NCBI GenBank assembly: GCA_000026125.1
Contig: CU207211.1
Coordinates: 248,001 to 312,000 of the forward strand
Direction of reading: 5' to 3'
Length of the DNA: 64,000 nt
Origin: Herminiimonas arsenicoxydans
GTDB taxonomy: Bacteria > Pseudomonadota > Gammaproteobacteria > Burkholderiales > Burkholderiaceae_D
Shown: in pieces, positions 47,790 to 60,520 of the stretch
Layout: each line of letters opens with the position of its first letter
How positions within the stretch are numbered: the first letter of the stretch is position 1
Position numbers and translations under genes: made by a program
Notes under the pieces: model-generated
What the model was told of the DNA's origin: nothing
Database searches by the model: none
Seen by the model: the letters and a program-made list of their open reading frames with translations, nothing else

Positions 47790-49934
47790 CTATACCTTCA
47801 GATAATCTTCGCGTGCCCCCAGCCAGCGCGCCAGATGGGCTCCCACTGTGGCCGGATCGTCGCGCAACAATGTCTGTGCAAGATCGCGGGCCCTATCGAC
47901 CAGCCACTGATCGGTTTCCAGATCGGCAAAACGCAGCATTGCCTGACCGGACTGGCGTGCACCGAGAAATTCGCCGGGGCCGCGTATCTCCAGATCCTTG
48001 CGCGCGATTTCAAATCCATCGGTCGATTCACGCATGATGCGCAAACGCTGTTTGGCAACCATGCCTAACGGGCCCTGATACAGCAGCAGGCAGACGCTGG
48101 CTGTGCTGCCGCGTCCGACCCGTCCGCGCAACTGATGCAATTGCGACAGACCGAAACGCTCTGCATGCTCGATGACCATCAGCGATGCATTCGGTACGTC
48201 GACGCCGACTTCGATGACGGTAGTTGCAACCAGCACGTGGATATCGCCGCGCGTGAAGGCGTCCATCACTTGCTGCTTGTCGGCAGGCTTCATGCGGCCG
48301 TGTACCAGGCCGACTTGCAAATCGGGCAAGGCTGCGACCAGTGTTTGATGCGTATCGGTGGCGGTTTGCAGCTGCAGCGCTTCCGATTCTTCAATCAACG
48401 GGCAGACCCAATACACTTGCCGCCCTTCCAGCGCAGCTGCGTGTACACGCTCTATGACTTCATCGCGGCGATTCTGGTCGATCACGCGCGTGACGATGGG
48501 GGTGCGCCCCGGCGGCAGTTCATCGATGACCGATACTTCCAGATCCGCGTAGTAAGTCATCGCCAGCGTGCGCGGAATCGGCGTGGCCGACATCATCAGT
48601 TGATGCGGAATCTTCTGTTGGGCGGCTGCGGCGCTGGCATCCAGTCCCTTATTGCGCAGCACCAGCCGCTGGCCGACGCCGAAGCGATGCTGTTCATCGA
48701 CAATGACCAGCCCCAGTTTTGAAAATTGCACGTCTTCCTGTATCAATGCATGGGTGCCGATGATCAGTTGCGCTACGCCTGACTCGATGCGCGCCTTGGC
48801 TTCCAGTTTTTCTTTCTTTTTCAGGCTGCCGGTCAGCCATGCAACATTGACGCCCAGCGGTTCCATCCAGCCTGCAATCTTGCGGAAATGCTGATCGGCC
48901 AGAATTTCGGTAGGTGCCATCAGCACTGCCTGGAAGCCGCTATCAATGGCCTGCGCGGCGGCAATTGCGGCGACTACGGTTTTGCCGCTGCCGACGTCAC
49001 CTTGCAACAAGCGCTGCATGGGAAAGGATTGTTTCAAGTCGGCGCGAACTTCTTCAAGCACGCGCTGTTGCGCAGCTGTCAGTGAAAACGGCAGCTGTTT
49101 TAAAAATGCTTTTGATAATTTTCCGATAGTGGGCAATACCGCCGCACCCTTTTCGCGACGCGCGATTTGCGCGCGCTTCATCGATAATTGCTGCGCCAGC
49201 AATTCATCGAATTTCATGCGGACCCAGGCTGCATGCGAGCGATCGGCCAAAACGCTTTCGTCGATATCGGGTGGCGGATTGTGCAGCAGGCGTACGGCCG
49301 GCTCGAAGGACATCAGATCAAGGGAGCTGCGCAATTGTTCCGACAAGGTATCGCGCCATTCGATGCGCGCCATCGCATCGATAATGGTTTTGCGCAACAG
49401 CGTTTGCGAGAGGCCTTCACCGGCCGGATACACGGGCGTCAAAGCTGATGGCAGCGGCGCACCTTCTGTCACCATCTTGTAGGAAGGATGTACCATTTCT
49501 GCGCCGAAGAAGCCATGCCGCACTTCGCCGCGTGCACGCACGCGATTGCCTTCCGCCATCTGCTTGACCTGACTGCCGTAAAAATTCAGGAAGCGCATCA
49601 CCAGCTGGCCGGAGTCATCCGAAATCGTGACGACCAATTGTCGGCGTGGACGGAAGGCGACTTCGCATGCCGTGACGACGCCTTCAACCTGAACCGAGCG
49701 GCCGAAGATGAAGCCGGCTTCGCTGATGCTCCTGATCTCGGTTTCATCTTCGTAGCGCAAAGGCAGGTGCAAGACCTTGTCCATGTCCGAGCGCAGCCCT
49801 AGCTTGATCAGCTTGTCGTCGATTTTTGCCGCGCGCGTAGCTGCTGCGGGCGCAGCAGCTTTTGCTGTCGATTTCGCAGCAGTTTGGGTAGCGGTTTTCG
49901 CAGAAGCGACAGGCTTTTTCTTCAATACAGGCAT
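47790..49934 (-). CDS. recG: ATP-dependent DNA helicase RecG
   Basis: Branched-DNA helicase that remodels stalled forks; about 714 aa from the ATG at 49934 (MPVLKKKPVAS). After an Ala/Lys/Thr-rich N-terminal tail of about 40 residues comes the wedge OB-fold (VEGVVTACEVAFRPRRQL). The helicase core has Walker A in GDVGSGKTVVA (about 312), motif II in VIVDEQHRFGV (about 411) and motif VI in QLRGRVGRGS. The end carries the TRG-like LEIRGPGEFLGARQSG. The frame stays open to 50186, but that extension looks like intergenic sequence. Confidence 0.95.
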   Translation of the reverse strand: MPVLKKKPVASAKTATQTAAKSTAKAAAPAAATRAAKIDDKLIKLGLRSDMDKVLHLPLRYEDETEIRSISEAGFIFGRSVQVEGVVTACEVAFRPRRQLVVTISDDSGQLVMRFLNFYGSQVKQMAEGNRVRARGEVRHGFFGAEMVHPSYKMVTEGAPLPSALTPVYPAGEGLSQTLLRKTIIDAMARIEWRDTLSEQLRSSLDLMSFEPAVRLLHNPPPDIDESVLADRSHAAWVRMKFDELLAQQLSMKRAQIARREKGAAVLPTIGKLSKAFLKQLPFSLTAAQQRVLEEVRADLKQSFPMQRLLQGDVGSGKTVVAAIAAAQAIDSGFQAVLMAPTEILADQHFRKIAGWMEPLGVNVAWLTGSLKKKEKLEAKARIESGVAQLIIGTHALIQEDVQFSKLGLVIVDEQHRFGVGQRLVLRNKGLDASAAAAQQKIPHQLMMSATPIPRTLAMTYYADLEVSVIDELPPGRTPIVTRVIDQNRRDEVIERVHAAALEGRQVYWVCPLIEESEALQLQTATDTHQTLVAALPDLQVGLVHGRMKPADKQQVMDAFTRGDIHVLVATTVIEVGVDVPNASLMVIEHAERFGLSQLHQLRGRVGRGSTASVCLLLYQGPLGMVAKQRLRIMRESTDGFEIARKDLEIRGPGEFLGARQSGQAMLRFADLETDQWLVDRARDLAQTLLRDDPATVGAHLARWLGAREDYLKV

Positions 49935-50198
49935 ATCAGGCCGAAAATGAGGCGGCAGGGCGTAAAATAGCGGGTTTTGCGAAGTCCGGGTGTTGCAAGA
50001 AGTGCCTCGTCTTTTGATGCGATTCTTTGCGTGACGTATTGAATAAAATATGGCCACTCCGGCAAGCTTTGCAACCATAGCAGTTCTGCCGCGCGATTGC
50101 ATGTAATCAGCAAAATTTGTATTTGCCGGATTGCAGGGTGCGGCGATGCGCAGTGATGTTTCACGAGCGTCGATAATATCTTTCACCCATTTGGCCGT

Positions 50199-52345
<2,147 letters not shown>

Positions 52346-52436
52346 CCTGTATCCGCTAATTCCCATGGAGCACTGGAAACTATTCTTCCAGTGCTAGAAT
52401 AACCGACTTATTTATTACAACTACCTGGAGCATTCC

Positions 52437-52763
52437 GTGTTTATTTCCAACGCATACGCAGCAGCACCAGCCGCCAGCGGCATCATGGGCAGCCTGACTC
52501 AGTTCGTACCTATTCTTTTGATGTTTGTCGCGCTGTATTTCCTGATGATACGTCCGCAGATGAAACGTCAGAAAGAACACAAGCTGATGGTGGAAGCGGT
52601 CACGCGCGGCGATGAAGTCGTTACCTCCGGCGGCGTACTGGGCAAAGTCACCAAGGTATCGGATGTCTACGTGTCGATCGAAGTCCAGGAAGGCACCGAA
52701 TTGGTCCTGCAAAAAAGCGCGATCACGACTCTGTTGCCAAAAGGTACGATCAAATCGCTGTAA
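52437..52763 (+). CDS. yajC: Preprotein translocase accessory subunit YajC
   Basis: Small membrane protein (108 aa) that associates with SecDF. It has one transmembrane segment (FVPILLMFVALYFLMI, residues 22-37) and a cytoplasmic domain with RPQMKRQKEHKLMVE and GDEVVTSGGVLGKV. The start is a GTG at 52437 with TGGAG seven bases upstream; no ATG fits. It precedes secD by 79 bp, with a hairpin between. Confidence 0.96.
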   Translation: MFISNAYAAAPAASGIMGSLTQFVPILLMFVALYFLMIRPQMKRQKEHKLMVEAVTRGDEVVTSGGVLGKVTKVSDVYVSIEVQEGTELVLQKSAITTLLPKGTIKSL

Positions 52764-52773
52764 TGGGTTAACT

Positions 52774-52809
52774 GCCCCACCTCCGCTGGCCGGATGTGGG
52801 GTTGATTTT
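52774..52809 (+). terminator. Terminator-like hairpin between yajC and secD
   Basis: CCCCAC and GTGGGG pair over a 15-base interval that can pair further, followed by TTGATTTTT. The T-run is interrupted and the stem short, so partial attenuation inside the operon is more likely than full termination. Confidence 0.4.
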
Positions 52810-52842
52810 TGTCTGACGTTCCACCCTGAACCCTGAAACAAT

Positions 52843-54702
52843 ATGAATCGCTATCCCCTCTGGAAGTACATTACGATCGTCATCGCCCTGCTGTTGGGTG
52901 CGTTGTACACGATACCGAACTTCTTCGGTGAGTCGCCGGCTGTGCAAATCAGCAGCGCCAAAGCCACTGTCAAGGTAGACAGCTCCCTGATGACGCAGGT
53001 TGAGCAAGTGCTGCAAAAGGCAGGCCTCCAGTCCGATGGGATGGTGTACGAAACGATAGGCACGCAAGGCACGGTGCGCGTGCGTTTCCCGAATACCGAT
53101 GTCCAGTTCAAGGCCAAGGGTCTGCTCGAAGCGAATCTGAATCTTGATCCGGCCGATCCAACCTATCTGGTCGCATTCAATCTGTTGCCGAATACGCCCG
53201 CATGGCTGCAAAGCCTGCACGCAGCGCCCATGTATCTGGGCCTTGATCTGCGCGGTGGCGTGCACTTCCTGATGCAGGTCGATACCAAGGCTGTCATGAA
53301 CAAGCGCGTGCTCGGCTTGCAGGCCAGCGCGCGGGCTATCTTGCGTGACAAGAACGTACGTCATGCCGGCATTGCCCGCAATGGCGACAACATCGAGATA
53401 TTGTTCCGTGATGCTGAAACCCGTTCCAAGGCGCGTACTGCGCTGGGCGATGAATTGCGCGAGCTGCTGCTGACCGATGCAGGCAGCGGCGATGAGCTCA
53501 AACTGGTAGGTGCGCTGCAACCGGCGGCATTGAAGCAGACGGTGGAAGACGCAGTACAGCAAAACATCACCACCTTGTCCAAGCGGGTGAATGAACTGGG
53601 CGTGGCCGAGCCATTGATCCAGCGTCAGGGCGCCGACCGCATCGTGGTGCAGTTGCCAGGGGTGCAGGACGTTTCGCGCGCCAAGGACATCATCGGTAAA
53701 ACAGCAACGCTGGAAGTGCGTCTGGTAGATGAAACCGTCACGCGCGGCACTGAAGACACGGCGACGATTCCATTCGGCTCCGAGCTCTTCAAGGTTGGCA
53801 AGAATGCACCTGTGGTCTTGTACAAGGATCCGATCATCACTGGTGAATACATTTCCAGCGCATCGGCCAGTTTCGATCAGAATCAGCAGCCTTCCGTCAG
53901 CATCGATTTGAACGGCGACGGTGGTCGCCGCATGCGTGAAGCAACGCGTACCCGCGTCGGCAAGGCCATGGCGATCGTGCTGTTCGAGAAAAACAAGGGT
54001 GAAGTGCTGACGGTCGCAACCATACGTGACGAATTGGGCGCTCGCTTCCAGATTACCGGCATGGGTTCGTCTGAAGCCGCCAGCGATCTGGCCCTGCTGT
54101 TGCGTGCCGGCTCGCTGGCCGCACCGATGGAAATCATCGAAGAACGGACAATCGGACCGCAACTCGGTGCAGAGAACATCAAGAAAGGTTTTGATGCAAC
54201 GCTGTACGGCTTTATCGGCATTGCGATCTTCATGATCATCTATTACCGCGCATTCGGCTTCTTCAGTGTGTTTGCATTGGCGGTCAACGTGATGTTGCTG
54301 ATTGCATTGTTGTCGATGCTGCAGGCGACGCTGACGCTGCCGGGTATCGCCGCGATTGCGCTGACGCTCGGTATGGCGATCGATGCCAACGTGCTGATCA
54401 ATGAGCGGATACGGGAAGAATTGCGTGCCGGACATTCGCCGCAGACAGCTATTGCGATGGGCTTTGAGCGGGCATGGGCGACGATTCTCGATTCCAACGT
54501 GACGACTCTGATTGCCGGCCTGGCCTTGCTGATTTTCGGCTCCGGTGCAGTGCGCGGCTTTGCCGTCGTGCATTGTCTCGGTATTCTGACCTCGATTTTC
54601 TCTGCCGTATTCGTATCGCGCGGTGTCGTCAATCTCTGGTACGGCCGCAAGAAAAAACTGACATCGATCTCTATCGGCCAGGTCTGGAAACCCACCGACT
54701 GA
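52843..54702 (+). CDS. secD: Protein translocase subunit SecD
   Basis: Proton-driven RND-type partner of SecYEG; 619 aa. One N-terminal transmembrane helix (ITIVIALLLGALYTIPNFFG) is followed by a large periplasmic P1 region beginning near residue 30, and five more helices after residue 450. AAPMYLGLDLRGGVHFLM and the membrane motif ALTLGMAIDANVLINERIRE (with the conserved Asp) identify SecD. secF follows after 136 bp. Confidence 0.97.
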   Translation: MNRYPLWKYITIVIALLLGALYTIPNFFGESPAVQISSAKATVKVDSSLMTQVEQVLQKAGLQSDGMVYETIGTQGTVRVRFPNTDVQFKAKGLLEANLNLDPADPTYLVAFNLLPNTPAWLQSLHAAPMYLGLDLRGGVHFLMQVDTKAVMNKRVLGLQASARAILRDKNVRHAGIARNGDNIEILFRDAETRSKARTALGDELRELLLTDAGSGDELKLVGALQPAALKQTVEDAVQQNITTLSKRVNELGVAEPLIQRQGADRIVVQLPGVQDVSRAKDIIGKTATLEVRLVDETVTRGTEDTATIPFGSELFKVGKNAPVVLYKDPIITGEYISSASASFDQNQQPSVSIDLNGDGGRRMREATRTRVGKAMAIVLFEKNKGEVLTVATIRDELGARFQITGMGSSEAASDLALLLRAGSLAAPMEIIEERTIGPQLGAENIKKGFDATLYGFIGIAIFMIIYYRAFGFFSVFALAVNVMLLIALLSMLQATLTLPGIAAIALTLGMAIDANVLINERIREELRAGHSPQTAIAMGFERAWATILDSNVTTLIAGLALLIFGSGAVRGFAVVHCLGILTSIFSAVFVSRGVVNLWYGRKKKLTSISIGQVWKPTD

Positions 54703-54838
54703 TAGCGCAGACGGCGTGCAATATGCATGCCGTCACGCATACGATTTAGCAAATAGAGCAAGACTTAGCATTTAGACAGACCGCTGGCACGACGCGTAAA
54801 ACGCGACACCATGCAGCGGTCGCCATGAGAGGAAAGTG

Positions 54839-55783
54839 ATGGAGTTTTTCCGCATCAAAAAAGATATCCCGTTCATGCGCCATGCGCTGATTTTCAATGT
54901 GATTTCAGTGCTGACATTCGTTGCCGCCGTGTTTTTCCTGGTGCACAAGGGTTTGCATCTGTCGATCGAATTCACCGGTGGTACGGTGATGGAAATCACT
55001 TATCCGAAACCGGCCAACATTGAGGGCGTACGCACCAAGCTCGGCGAGCTTGGCTACACCGATATGCAGGTGCAGAGTTTCGGTACCGCGCAGGACGTAT
55101 TGATACGGTTGCCGGTACAGCAAAATGTGAACACCGCACAGGTCAGCGAGCGAGTGATGACGGCACTGAAAGCGCAGGATGAAACGGTTTCTCTGAAGCG
55201 GGTCGAGTTTGTCGGACCGCAGGTTGGTGAAGAACTGACGCATGATGGCTTGATGGCGATGGGCATGCTGGTAATCGGGGTCATGATTTACCTGGCGATT
55301 CGTTTTGAATGGAAATATGCGGTAGCAGCGATCTTCGCCAACTTGCATGACGTCGTGATCATCCTGGGCTTCTTCGCCTTCTTCCAGTGGGAATTTTCGC
55401 TGACGGTGCTGGCTGGCATATTGGCGGTGCTCGGCTATTCGGTGAATGAATCAGTGATCGTGTTCGATCGCGTGCGTGAAACCTTCCGGGATCGCAAGCA
55501 CGGCAAGATGGCCGTAGCCGACGTGATGAATCACGCGATCACCGGCACGATTTCGCGTACCTTGATTACGCACGGTTCAACCCAGCTGATGGTATTGTCG
55601 ATGTTCTTTCTCGGCGGCCCGACACTGCATTACTTTGCGCTCGCATTGACGATCGGCATCTGCTTCGGCATCTATTCATCGGTATTTGTCGCAGCGGCAC
55701 TGGCAATGTGGCTGGGCGTCAAACGCGAAGACCTGATCAAGCCGATCAAGGAAAAAGACGAACACGACGGCGCGGTAGTGTAA
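54839..55783 (+). CDS. secF: Protein translocase subunit SecF
   Basis: Partner of SecD, 314 aa. It starts MEFFRIKKDIPFMRHAL, with the first membrane helix following, then FTGGTVMEITYPKPANI. The later membrane part holds GYSVNESVIVFDRVRETFRD, the SecF signature. GAGAGGAAA sits just ahead of the start; a GTG one codon upstream is also possible. It ends the queA-to-secF unit at a strong terminator. Confidence 0.97.
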   Translation: MEFFRIKKDIPFMRHALIFNVISVLTFVAAVFFLVHKGLHLSIEFTGGTVMEITYPKPANIEGVRTKLGELGYTDMQVQSFGTAQDVLIRLPVQQNVNTAQVSERVMTALKAQDETVSLKRVEFVGPQVGEELTHDGLMAMGMLVIGVMIYLAIRFEWKYAVAAIFANLHDVVIILGFFAFFQWEFSLTVLAGILAVLGYSVNESVIVFDRVRETFRDRKHGKMAVADVMNHAITGTISRTLITHGSTQLMVLSMFFLGGPTLHYFALALTIGICFGIYSSVFVAAALAMWLGVKREDLIKPIKEKDEHDGAVV

Positions 55784-55797
55784 GTAGCGCAGACAGC

Positions 55798-55825
55798 AAA
55801 AAGCCGGCAATTGCCGGCTTTTTTA
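55798..55825 (+). terminator. Intrinsic terminator after secF
   Basis: AAAAGCCGGCAATTGCCGGCTTTT is a near-perfect palindrome with a T-run after it. It lies between convergent secF and the MarR gene and can serve both. Confidence 0.92.
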
Positions 55826-55862
55826 TTGCGTATGCGGGGTATCGCCGCAGCCATATTTTTCC

Positions 55863-56312
55863 TCAGTACTTCTCTTTCGGTGCGCACCCCGTCAGGTTCG
55901 CATGCAGCTTGGTCAACTCCCTGTCCAGCGTATCAAAATCCTGCTCGGCATAGTTGGCGAAGGATTGTTTGCCGAATGCAATTTGCGGTGCAAACACCCG
56001 CTTGAATTCGCTCTCTCCCTTGGCCGTCAAGCGCACCAGCGTACTGCGCCGGTCTGCCGGGTGCGTCACGCGCGTCACCAGCCCTTTTTCTTCCAGTCGA
56101 TCGATCACGCCAGTGAGCGTGCCTTTGGTGATCAGCGTTCTTTCACCCAAGTCCTTGAATGTCATGCCCTCCGTATTGCCCAGCGTCGCCACGATATCGA
56201 ACTGCGATGGCGTCAAACCGGTTCTGTTGCGGATGTTGGCACCCGACTGGCGTTCGAATGCATGAAAGCATTCGGCCAGCAAACGGATGCTGCGGAGATA
56301 GCGTTCAGTCAT
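55863..56312 (-). CDS. MarR-family transcriptional regulator
   Basis: A 149-aa winged-helix regulator. The DNA-binding part spans about residues 32-100, with LTPSQFDIVATLGNTEGM, the recognition helix LITKGTLTGVIDRLEEKGLV and the wing THPADRRSTLVRLT (the DxR motif of MarR). It is last in a minus-strand run after cytochrome b561 and two yceI genes, and probably controls them. One Cys near the N-terminus and one near the C-terminus could sense oxidants, but that is speculative. Confidence 0.9.
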   Translation of the reverse strand: MTERYLRSIRLLAECFHAFERQSGANIRNRTGLTPSQFDIVATLGNTEGMTFKDLGERTLITKGTLTGVIDRLEEKGLVTRVTHPADRRSTLVRLTAKGESEFKRVFAPQIAFGKQSFANYAEQDFDTLDRELTKLHANLTGCAPKEKY

Positions 56313-56337
56313 GAGATATCAATGGTCGAATCAAAAT

Positions 56338-56368
56338 AAAAAGCCGGCCCGCGATAGCGCCGGCTTTT
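56338..56368 (-). terminator. Terminator-like hairpin between yceI and the MarR gene
   Basis: AAGCCGGC pairs with GCCGGCTT around an inner GC-rich loop and is followed on the minus strand by TTTTTAT. It may lower transcription into the MarR gene. Confidence 0.7.
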
Positions 56369-56388
56369 CCCGGATAGCCGATTTCCTC

Positions 56389-56958
56389 TTAGTCTGCCTT
56401 GACCGCTTCCACCTGGATCGCCAGCTTGACCTCAGGCGAGAAGCCGTAGTTGATGCCGTAGGTCAGGCCGAAATCGCTGCGATTGAATGTGGCGGATGCA
56501 TCGGCGCCGCAGACTTCGCGTTTCAGCATCGGATGCTGTATGCATTTGAACTTGTTGATCGCCAGTGTTACCGGTTTGGTGACGCCGAGTAGTGTCAATT
56601 CGCCGTCTACCGAAACAGGTTTGTCGCCATCAAACTTGATCGCTTTGCTCTTGTAAGTCGCGGTAGGGAATTTCTCGACGTTGAACAGATCCTTGCTCTT
56701 TGCATGCTCGTTCATTTTGGCGTGGCCGAAATCGATGGAGGTCGCATCAACCACGAGATCCAGTGAACCGGTTTTCGCGGCACGATCCAGAACGACACTG
56801 CCGCTGGTTTTGTCAAACTTGCCGCGCCATACCGAGATGCCCATGTGATCGGCTTCAAAGCTTGGGTAGGTATGGCTAGGATCGATCGTGTAGGTTTGTG
56901 CAAAAGCGGAGGTCGCGCTGGCGGCCAGCAAACAGATCAGTGCAATTTTTGATTTCAT
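56389..56958 (-). CDS. YceI-family periplasmic protein (first copy)
   Basis: A 189-aa exported lipocalin-like protein. The signal peptide is [20 protein letters not shown]. The mature part starts [19 protein letters not shown], the YceI opening, and includes [16 protein letters not shown] and [17 protein letters not shown]. YceI proteins bind isoprenoid-type lipids such as polyprenols. It has two Cys (C-I in FKCIQHP and VCGADA) that could pair. It sits beside a second yceI and a cytochrome b561 gene. Confidence 0.92.
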   Translation of the reverse strand: MKSKIALICLLAASATSAFAQTYTIDPSHTYPSFEADHMGISVWRGKFDKTSGSVVLDRAAKTGSLDLVVDATSIDFGHAKMNEHAKSKDLFNVEKFPTATYKSKAIKFDGDKPVSVDGELTLLGVTKPVTLAINKFKCIQHPMLKREVCGADASATFNRSDFGLTYGINYGFSPEVKLAIQVEAVKAD

Positions 56959-57025
56959 TCAATAACTCCTGTGAGATTTAAATAATATAAGGCGGTTTTA
57001 CTGCAAAGCTTGTTGCGTTGTACTG

Positions 57026-57601
57026 CTATTGCGCCGCAACGACGCGAAACTTGATCGTGACTTCATCAGCCACCATGCTGGTGTCTTTCCATTCGCCTTC
57101 GCCGATAGCATAGGTCAAGCGCTTGATCGGTAATGCGCCTTCAAACACCTGATTGGCGCCGTCTTTTTTTACCGTCAGCGGAAAACTGACATCGGTAGTT
57201 TTCCCCTTGATGGTCAGCTTGCCCGTCACATCGAGCTTGCCGGCGGCACCGTTCTTGATCTGGCTGGAAACGAAGCTGGCTTTCGGGAATTGCGCGGTAT
57301 TAAACCACTCCTTCTTCATGACTTCCCGGTTGTACTCAGGGTCGCCCAGGTCGAAGCTGGCGATATCGATATCGACATTGGCTTTCGATGTTTCCGGTTT
57401 GGCGCTGTCGTAGGAAATCTGCGCATTGAATTTTTTGAACTTCGCATCGACCGGCACATTCAATTGTTTGAAGGTGATCGTGACGCTGCTTTTTGTAGCA
57501 TCGGTTTTCAGTACGGTGGCGGCGATGGCCGGCAGCGCGACGCAAACAGTCGCGATTGCAATCCAGCGATTTGTCTGGCCAAAAATGGAGCGGATGAACA
57601 T
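57026..57601 (-). CDS. YceI-family periplasmic protein (second copy)
   Basis: A 191-aa member of the same family, diverged from its neighbour. A longer basic N-terminus (MFIRSIFGQTNRW) precedes the signal hydrophobic core, with cleavage near PAIAA. The core shows VTITFKQLNVPVDAKFKKF, VDIDIASFDLGDPEYNRE and the C-terminal ADEVTIKFRV. It has no Cys pair, unlike the first copy. It lies 25 bp after the cytochrome b561 gene. Confidence 0.92.
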   Translation of the reverse strand: MFIRSIFGQTNRWIAIATVCVALPAIAATVLKTDATKSSVTITFKQLNVPVDAKFKKFNAQISYDSAKPETSKANVDIDIASFDLGDPEYNREVMKKEWFNTAQFPKASFVSSQIKNGAAGKLDVTGKLTIKGKTTDVSFPLTVKKDGANQVFEGALPIKRLTYAIGEGEWKDTSMVADEVTIKFRVVAAQ

Positions 57602-57626
57602 GGGCTATCCTTTCGGGAAAATGTGT

Positions 57627-58151
57627 TTACGGAAGCATGCGTTGCAGCGTGCGATCACGATCGATGAATTGATGCTTGAGTGCCCCCAGCACATGCAGAC
57701 AGAAGACGATCAGCAGTGTGACATTGAACGCATAATGAACCTGTTTGAGCAGGACCTTCAGTTCGGGATCGGGAGCAATGAATACCGGCAAGGGCAGAAT
57801 GCCCAGATACACCACCGGCACGCCGGCGGCCAGAGTATAAAAATAGCCCGACAGGGGCACTGCAAAGATCAGCAGATAGAGCAGGCCGTGTGCTGTGTTC
57901 GCCATCTTTTTCTGCCAGAACGATATGCCGGGAGCGTAAGCCGGCGGCGTATGCGTCAGGCGCCACAGCAGGCGCAGGCAGGCGAGGCCGAAGATGGTCA
58001 CGCCCAGCCATTTATGCCAGGAAAAATATTTGAGCTTGGTTGGTGTCAGGCCGGGAATGTCGACCATCGTCAGTCCGAGCAGGAAGGTGGCAATGATCAG
58101 GATAGCCATCAGCCAGTGCAGCGTGATGGCGGTAAGCGTATAGCGGCGCAT
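57627..58151 (-). CDS. Cytochrome b561 (CybB family)
   Basis: A 174-aa di-heme membrane protein with four transmembrane helices. Candidate heme ligands are the His residues in ALTLHWLMAI-like helix 1 (ITLHWLM), FSWHKWLG in helix 2, and HGLLYLL or FCLHVLGALKH in later helices. It may exchange electrons between the quinone pool and periplasmic acceptors. It is first in a cytochrome b561-yceI-yceI-marR unit; its upstream region holds a candidate MarR operator. Confidence 0.92.
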   Translation of the reverse strand: MRRYTLTAITLHWLMAILIIATFLLGLTMVDIPGLTPTKLKYFSWHKWLGVTIFGLACLRLLWRLTHTPPAYAPGISFWQKKMANTAHGLLYLLIFAVPLSGYFYTLAAGVPVVYLGILPLPVFIAPDPELKVLLKQVHYAFNVTLLIVFCLHVLGALKHQFIDRDRTLQRMLP

Positions 58152-58168
58152 AGTTTTATTTTGATAAA

Positions 58169-58180
58169 TAGTCCGAACTA
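58169..58180. promoter_or_regulatory. Candidate operator for the MarR-type regulator
   Basis: TAGTCCGAACTA is a 12-base palindrome with one mismatch (perfect form TAGTTCGAACTA), 18 bp upstream of the cytochrome b561 start. It is nested in a wider symmetry, TTATTTTG (58156) and CAAAATAA (58193). Position and A/T-rich context fit a repressor site, but binding is inferred. Confidence 0.45.
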
Positions 58181-58260
58181 GAACTAATATAACAAAATAA
58201 ATAGAAGTCTGCTGGCGACCGGATTTTCACCGATGCCAGCGCGCTTCTATTGGATGCGAC

Positions 58261-59709
<1,449 letters not shown>

Positions 59710-59819
59710 TTACCACCCGTATCGGTACGCGAAGCCGCTTGCCGGATCGGCGGAGAATGGCGGCTTTCTCCGTGGCGTCGATGTTATAATCGCCTTCCAA
59801 TTTTCGACCTGAAGCAACT

Positions 59820-60428
59820 ATGAAACTGATTGGTTCTCTCGCTAGCCCTTACGTGCGCAAAGTGCGCGTAGTCATGCTGGAAAAAAAGATCGATTACGAT
59901 TTTGTTCTGGAAAATGTGTGGTCGCCCGACACCCTGATTCAGGAATCCAATCCGCTCGGCAAAGTGCCGTGCCTGGTCATGGAAGACGGCGGTGCGATGT
60001 TCGATTCGCGCGTGATCGTCGAATACCTGGATACCCTGACACCGGTCGGCAAGCTGATTCCGGCACATGGGCGCGAACGCGCCGAAGTCAAATGCTGGGA
60101 AGCGCTGGCTGACGGAGTGTGCGATGCCGCCATGCTGCTGCGCCTGGAGCATACGTTGCGTCCTGCCGAACAACGCAGCCAGAGCTGGATCGACAGACAG
60201 ACCGCCAAGGTTAATGCCGGTTTGAAGGCAATGTCGACAGGCTTGAAAGATACTGCCTTCTGCGCCGGTAATCAGTACACGCTGGCTGACGTGGCGGTTG
60301 GCTGTACACTGGAGTGGCTGACGTTCCGCTTTCCGGAAATCACCTGGCGCACCGAGTATCCGAATCTGGAAAAAATGCTGGAAAAACTGTCCGAGCGGCC
60401 ATCGTTCAAGGAAACTTCGCCCAAGTAA
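59820..60428 (+). CDS. Glutathione S-transferase family protein
   Basis: A 202-aa GST-fold protein. The thioredoxin-like domain starts MKLIGSLASPYVRKVRVVML, with Ser in the active-site position. NPLGKVPCLVMEDG holds the cis-Pro, and FDSRVIVEYLD is the glutathione-binding turn. The helical domain contains YTLADVAVGCTLEWL. It resembles YibF-like GSTs of unknown substrate. It originally ended at an intrinsic terminator that is now split by an IS element. Confidence 0.92.
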   Translation: MKLIGSLASPYVRKVRVVMLEKKIDYDFVLENVWSPDTLIQESNPLGKVPCLVMEDGGAMFDSRVIVEYLDTLTPVGKLIPAHGRERAEVKCWEALADGVCDAAMLLRLEHTLRPAEQRSQSWIDRQTAKVNAGLKAMSTGLKDTAFCAGNQYTLADVAVGCTLEWLTFRFPEITWRTEYPNLEKMLEKLSERPSFKETSPK

Positions 60429-60464
60429 GTAACGACACTGAACGGCGAAACTAGGCAGGGGCAT

Positions 60465-60485
60465 AAATAAAAAAAGGGACGCAAT
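60465..60485 (+). terminator. Left half of an intrinsic terminator split by the IS element
   Basis: AAATAAAAAAAGGGACGC plus AAT. Its partner arm GCGTCCC with a T-run is at 61941-61954. Joining the flanks and counting AAT once restores an 8-bp stem (GGGACGCA with TGCGTCCC), a three-base loop ATC and A/T tracts on both sides. Confidence 0.8.
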
Positions 60486-60510
60486 TGAACTGACCCCAAA
60501 TAGTTGGACG
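60486..60510. repeat. Left terminal inverted repeat of the IS3-family element
   Basis: TGAACTGACCCC followed by AAATAGTTGGAC matches the right end with one indel and few mismatches. Confidence 0.88.
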
Positions 60511-60520
60511 GTTTAGTTTG

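Noticed and set aside
49935..50186. N-terminal extension of recG
   Set aside because: The composition looks intergenic and RecG proteins do not start there; ATG at 49934 gives a normal length.
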